From: Parabacteroides faecis
Lineage (GTDB): Bacteria; Bacteroidota; Bacteroidia; Bacteroidales; Tannerellaceae
Assembly: GCF_014647375.1 (NCBI RefSeq)
Contig: NZ_BMPB01000005.1
Location: 310,001 to 374,000 of the forward strand
DNA length: 64,000 nt
Direction: 5' to 3'
Part shown: positions 62,124 to 64,000 of the stretch, in pieces
Layout of the letters: each line of letters opens with the position of its first letter
How positions within the stretch are numbered: position 1 is the first letter of the stretch
The notes under the pieces: generated by a model
What the model saw: the letters and a program-made list of their open reading frames with translations, nothing else
Databases searched by the model: none
Told to the model about the DNA's origin: nothing
Position numbers and translations under genes: made by a program

Positions 62124-62816
62124 TTATTTAATTGTTTTTTCTAATGCAAGTATTGCAGGCATGAAGAGGTAGTCTTCCACATGGTTGTGGGAAGCCAGGT
62201 CTTGTTCCGTGGCGAAGATATCGAAGAGGACACTGTTCAGCAGGTTACTTCCGGGACCGGGGTAATATTTGATCAGGATGTTCTTCAGTTCGACAATCTT
62301 CATTTCTATCTGGTCATGCCGTTTGCGGAAAATAGAAATATTATATTTCGGATCTTTTACTCCTTTCAACAGATCGCGGACATACGGGAAAACGACTTTC
62401 TCTTCGTATGACATATGTTTATTTACCTCTTCGGCATATTCATCGAAGAAACGCTGGATGACAAAGGCTACGTCCTGCGGACATTCGCCGATCGATTCCA
62501 GCAGCTTTCTGCGCAGATGCGGCAGCCGGAAATTGAGGAAGTAATCGTGTGCATTATGGAGATAAGTGATCAGAGCCTCGATGGACAGGCATTTGTCCAC
62601 GTTCATAACCGGAGCGGATACATCTTGTGTCAGGAAGTTGACGACTGTGAGAAAAGTACAGGCATCGACACCATTCTGACGGCATACTTCTCCGATGTTC
62701 TTTTCACCGAAGCCCAGGGCAATGCCAAAACGACTCATCACGAGCACCATCGGATAGTTCTCGCATATAAGATCACTCATTTTGTCGGTTTCCCGGTATT
62801 TCCCATTTTTATACAT
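62124..62816 (-). CDS. Hemerythrin-domain protein (RIC/ScdA-like)
   Basis: 230 residues, soluble. The N-terminal part (about 13-80, IGEVCRQNGVDACTFLTVVNFL) resembles the ScdA_N helical domain of iron-cluster repair proteins. Hemerythrin-like bundle (about 85-228) with candidate di-iron ligands in LITYLHNAHDYFLNFRLPHL, VNKHMSYEEKVVFPYV, RKRHDQIEMKI and LASHNHVEDYLF. Such proteins sense or repair nitrosative/oxidative damage. Met 13 is an alternative start. Operon with the LuxR-type regulator; promoter at 62861-62868. Confidence 0.88.
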   Translation of the reverse strand: MYKNGKYRETDKMSDLICENYPMVLVMSRFGIALGFGEKNIGEVCRQNGVDACTFLTVVNFLTQDVSAPVMNVDKCLSIEALITYLHNAHDYFLNFRLPHLRRKLLESIGECPQDVAFVIQRFFDEYAEEVNKHMSYEEKVVFPYVRDLLKGVKDPKYNISIFRKRHDQIEMKIVELKNILIKYYPGPGSNLLNSVLFDIFATEQDLASHNHVEDYLFMPAILALEKTIK

Positions 62817-62860
62817 AAGCTATAATCGTCCTTTCTTTTTTGTTTTGGTGTTTGACTGCT

Positions 62861-62868
62861 CAAAGATA
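62861..62868 (-). promoter_or_regulatory. Candidate -7 element (TATCTTTG on - strand)
   Basis: Matches TAnnTTTG, 44 bp before the first ATG of the hemerythrin gene; also fits translation from Met 13. Confidence 0.55.
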
Positions 62869-62899
62869 CTTCTTTTTTAGGGAACCTCTTGGCTTGTTA

Positions 62900-63055
62900 T
62901 TAATCTTTCACGTTTGTTGGGTCTGTTTGTTCTCCATCCTTCAAAAAGTTGCTGTATCGGGGACTGCCATTACGTTCATAGTAGAACTCCATAATACATT
63001 TAACTTCTGCTTTGGAGTTCTGTGTCCAACTTATTCTTCTTCTTTTCCTAGCCAT
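62900..63055 (-). pseudogene. Truncated ParE/RelE-like toxin remnant
   Basis: A 51-codon frame beginning at the ATG at 63055, inside the 3' end of the antitoxin-like gene. Residues 8-40 (ISWTQNSKAEVKCIMEFYYE then RNGSPRYSNFLKD) read as the N-terminal third of a ParE-type toxin: W-T, A-x2-D/E-x-K, and FYYERNGSPRYS. After about 40 residues the similarity stops and a short unrelated tail ends at TAA. A full ParE is about 95-100 residues with catalytic or contact residues in the missing part, so this copy should be non-toxic. Confidence 0.65.
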
Positions 63056-63300
63056 TCGTCAAAGAATTGATCCATTTCCTCTTCCGTATAAGTCTGCCCG
63101 CTCCGCATCTGTTCTAATGCCAAGTCAATTCTTCCTTTCAGTTCGGGGGAGAAATGGAGAACACCGTCTTCAACATAGGGACTTTCTGCTTTAACGCCAT
63201 CCTGTTCGTTGAAGATTTTTTCAATCCTGTCGAGGATATCCTCGTCGAAGGTCTCTTCCAGGCGGTCTATCAGTTTCTGTTTGCGTTGTAAGAATGTCAT
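63031..63300 (-). CDS. Small acidic antitoxin-like protein
   Basis: 89 residues. The N-terminal helix pair (RKQKLIDRLEETFDEDILDRIEKIF) and C-terminal segment (LHFSPELKGRIDLALEQMRSGQTYTEEEMDQFFDEWL) match the general layout of Bacteroidetes ParE/RelE antitoxins: the C-terminal part wraps the toxin. Strongly acidic. The overlapping downstream frame is a truncated ParE-like toxin, so this is an orphan antitoxin that may still protect against related toxins or repress its own promoter (63327-63334). Confidence 0.7.
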   Translation of the reverse strand: MTFLQRKQKLIDRLEETFDEDILDRIEKIFNEQDGVKAESPYVEDGVLHFSPELKGRIDLALEQMRSGQTYTEEEMDQFFDEWLGKEEE

Positions 63301-63326
63301 AAGGCTTTTGTTTTAAAGTGTTGCTA

Positions 63327-63334
63327 CAAATGTA
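63327..63334 (-). promoter_or_regulatory. Candidate -7 element (TACATTTG on - strand)
   Basis: TACATTTG matches TAnnTTTG, 27 bp before the antitoxin-like start codon. Confidence 0.5.
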
Positions 63335-63348
63335 AGCATAATAATCGA

Positions 63349-64000
63349 TTATAACGGAGCATATTCCGGTTCATCTACGGCTATGACGGCAATACATTCG
63401 ATTTCGACCAACCAACCCGGGCGGCATACCGGAGCCCGGACGATGAGGTAAGGCATATTCGGATGTTGGGTTTCCATATACTGTTGCACACGGGCGAAGT
63501 CGCCGGTATCGCGTATATAGACGATGGCTTGCATGATATCGTTCAGGTCGGCACCGGCTTCGTTGAGGAGGGCGGTGATATTTTCGATCATACGCTCCGA
63601 TTGCCTGATCACATCGCCCGGATGAACGATCTCGCCATATCTGTCGATACTCGCCGTACCGGATACGAAAACATGACGGCGGTCACCGTATGTGATGGCA
63701 ACACCTCTTTCAAAGGTTACTCCGTATTCATAAGTCCGGCTCAGATGGTCGGGAGCATACAGATATTGGATCTGTTCCCGTCCGATACCCGAAACAGCGT
63801 ACGTATCCATGGTAACGAACACATTTGTATCCTGATAACGGCCTTCGATACCGGTACTGGCTATGAAATGGGTGTTTTCTGTCAGGTTCTGCGTGGCGAA
63901 AACCTCCTTGCGGGCTTTGACTACCCCCGGATAGTTCACGTCGACATTCTGTACGAATATCCAGGTGCGTATACAGTTATTGGCCAGTGTGCAGTTGGCA
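63349..64000 (-). CDS. Rid-family (RidA/YjgF-like) protein, N-terminus outside window
   Basis: The frame is open to the window edge. The in-frame GTG at 63939 is not the start, because upstream codons read NNCIRTWIFVQNVDVNYPGVV, clearly coding. The C-terminal 110 residues have the RidA fold: VFVSGTASIDRYGEIVHPGDV, RMIENITALLNEAGADLNDIMQAIVYIRD, MPYLIVRAPVCRPGWLVEIECIAVI, with the conserved Arg and Glu of the substrate pocket. The extended N-terminal half resembles the double-domain, chorismatase-like Rid proteins. It may deaminate reactive imines or be an atypical member; the missing start prevents a firmer call. Confidence 0.82.
   Translation of the reverse strand, partial: ANCTLANNCIRTWIFVQNVDVNYPGVVKARKEVFATQNLTENTHFIASTGIEGRYQDTNVFVTMDTYAVSGIGREQIQYLYAPDHLSRTYEYGVTFERGVAITYGDRRHVFVSGTASIDRYGEIVHPGDVIRQSERMIENITALLNEAGADLNDIMQAIVYIRDTGDFARVQQYMETQHPNMPYLIVRAPVCRPGWLVEIECIAVIAVDEPEYAPL

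Overview
The window reads as Bacteroidales chromosome, most likely Parabacteroides. Evidence: three SusC/SusD pairs, FecR/ECF pairs, serine-type sulfatases, DUF3575/DUF3868 proteins, DUF6078 and DUF6249 families, and promoters of the Bacteroidetes TAnnTTTG type instead of -35/-10 boxes. The genus is inferred from gene content only. I saw no tRNA, rRNA or CRISPR array.

Layout. (1) 1-4966: three tandem paralogous TPR-membrane-histidine kinases, the first cut by the window edge. (2) 4938-6739: an ECF sigma/anti-sigma pair facing the kinases, a spacer with a 22-bp-period array, and a small membrane protein. (3) 6855-9873: a lipoprotein thioredoxin, a CBM9-like protein and a LysE exporter. (4) 10005-23388 (- strand): polysaccharide utilisation locus 1, with ECF sigma, two sulfatases (one broken by an amber codon), FecR, STN-type SusC, SusD and two more sulfatases. 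(5) 23552-33905: locus 2, with a divergent ECF sigma, FecR, STN-type SusC, SusD, GH20 hexosaminidase and a sulfatase paralogous to the broken one. Together the two loci point to sulfated, N-acetylhexosamine-containing host glycans such as mucin O-glycans or glycosaminoglycans. (6) 34016-43330: a DUF6078 gene, a 22-bp-period array, an IS3-family element, then an AT-rich three-gene operon (DUF1848 protein; 1725-residue methyltransferase-like/nuclease-like/RecQ-helicase fusion; membrane-anchored coiled-coil protein). This operon is the best candidate for an undescribed, probably defence-related, system. (7) 43549-47238: purL. (8) 47389-52122: a third SusC/SusD pair without STN domain, preceded by a 268-bp segment bounded by inverted AGTTC-N5-GAACT repeats, which is the signature of an invertible promoter. 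(9) 52728-59148: GDPD, GH20, phosphate-type porin, PstS and a nitronate monooxygenase-like enzyme. (10) 59354-64000 (- strand): DUF3868 and DUF3575 envelope proteins, a LuxR regulator with a degenerate receiver, a hemerythrin protein, an antitoxin-like gene with a truncated ParE-like toxin, and a partial Rid-family gene.

Regulation is the recurring theme. SusC proteins with an STN domain (loci 1 and 2) pair with FecR and ECF sigma factors, whereas the SusC without one has an apparent DNA-inversion switch. In locus 1 a conserved element of about 43 bp lies upstream of both susC and the first sulfatase gene, with a weaker copy before a third gene. Three unrelated intergenic arrays share the same design of four units at 22-23 bp spacing.
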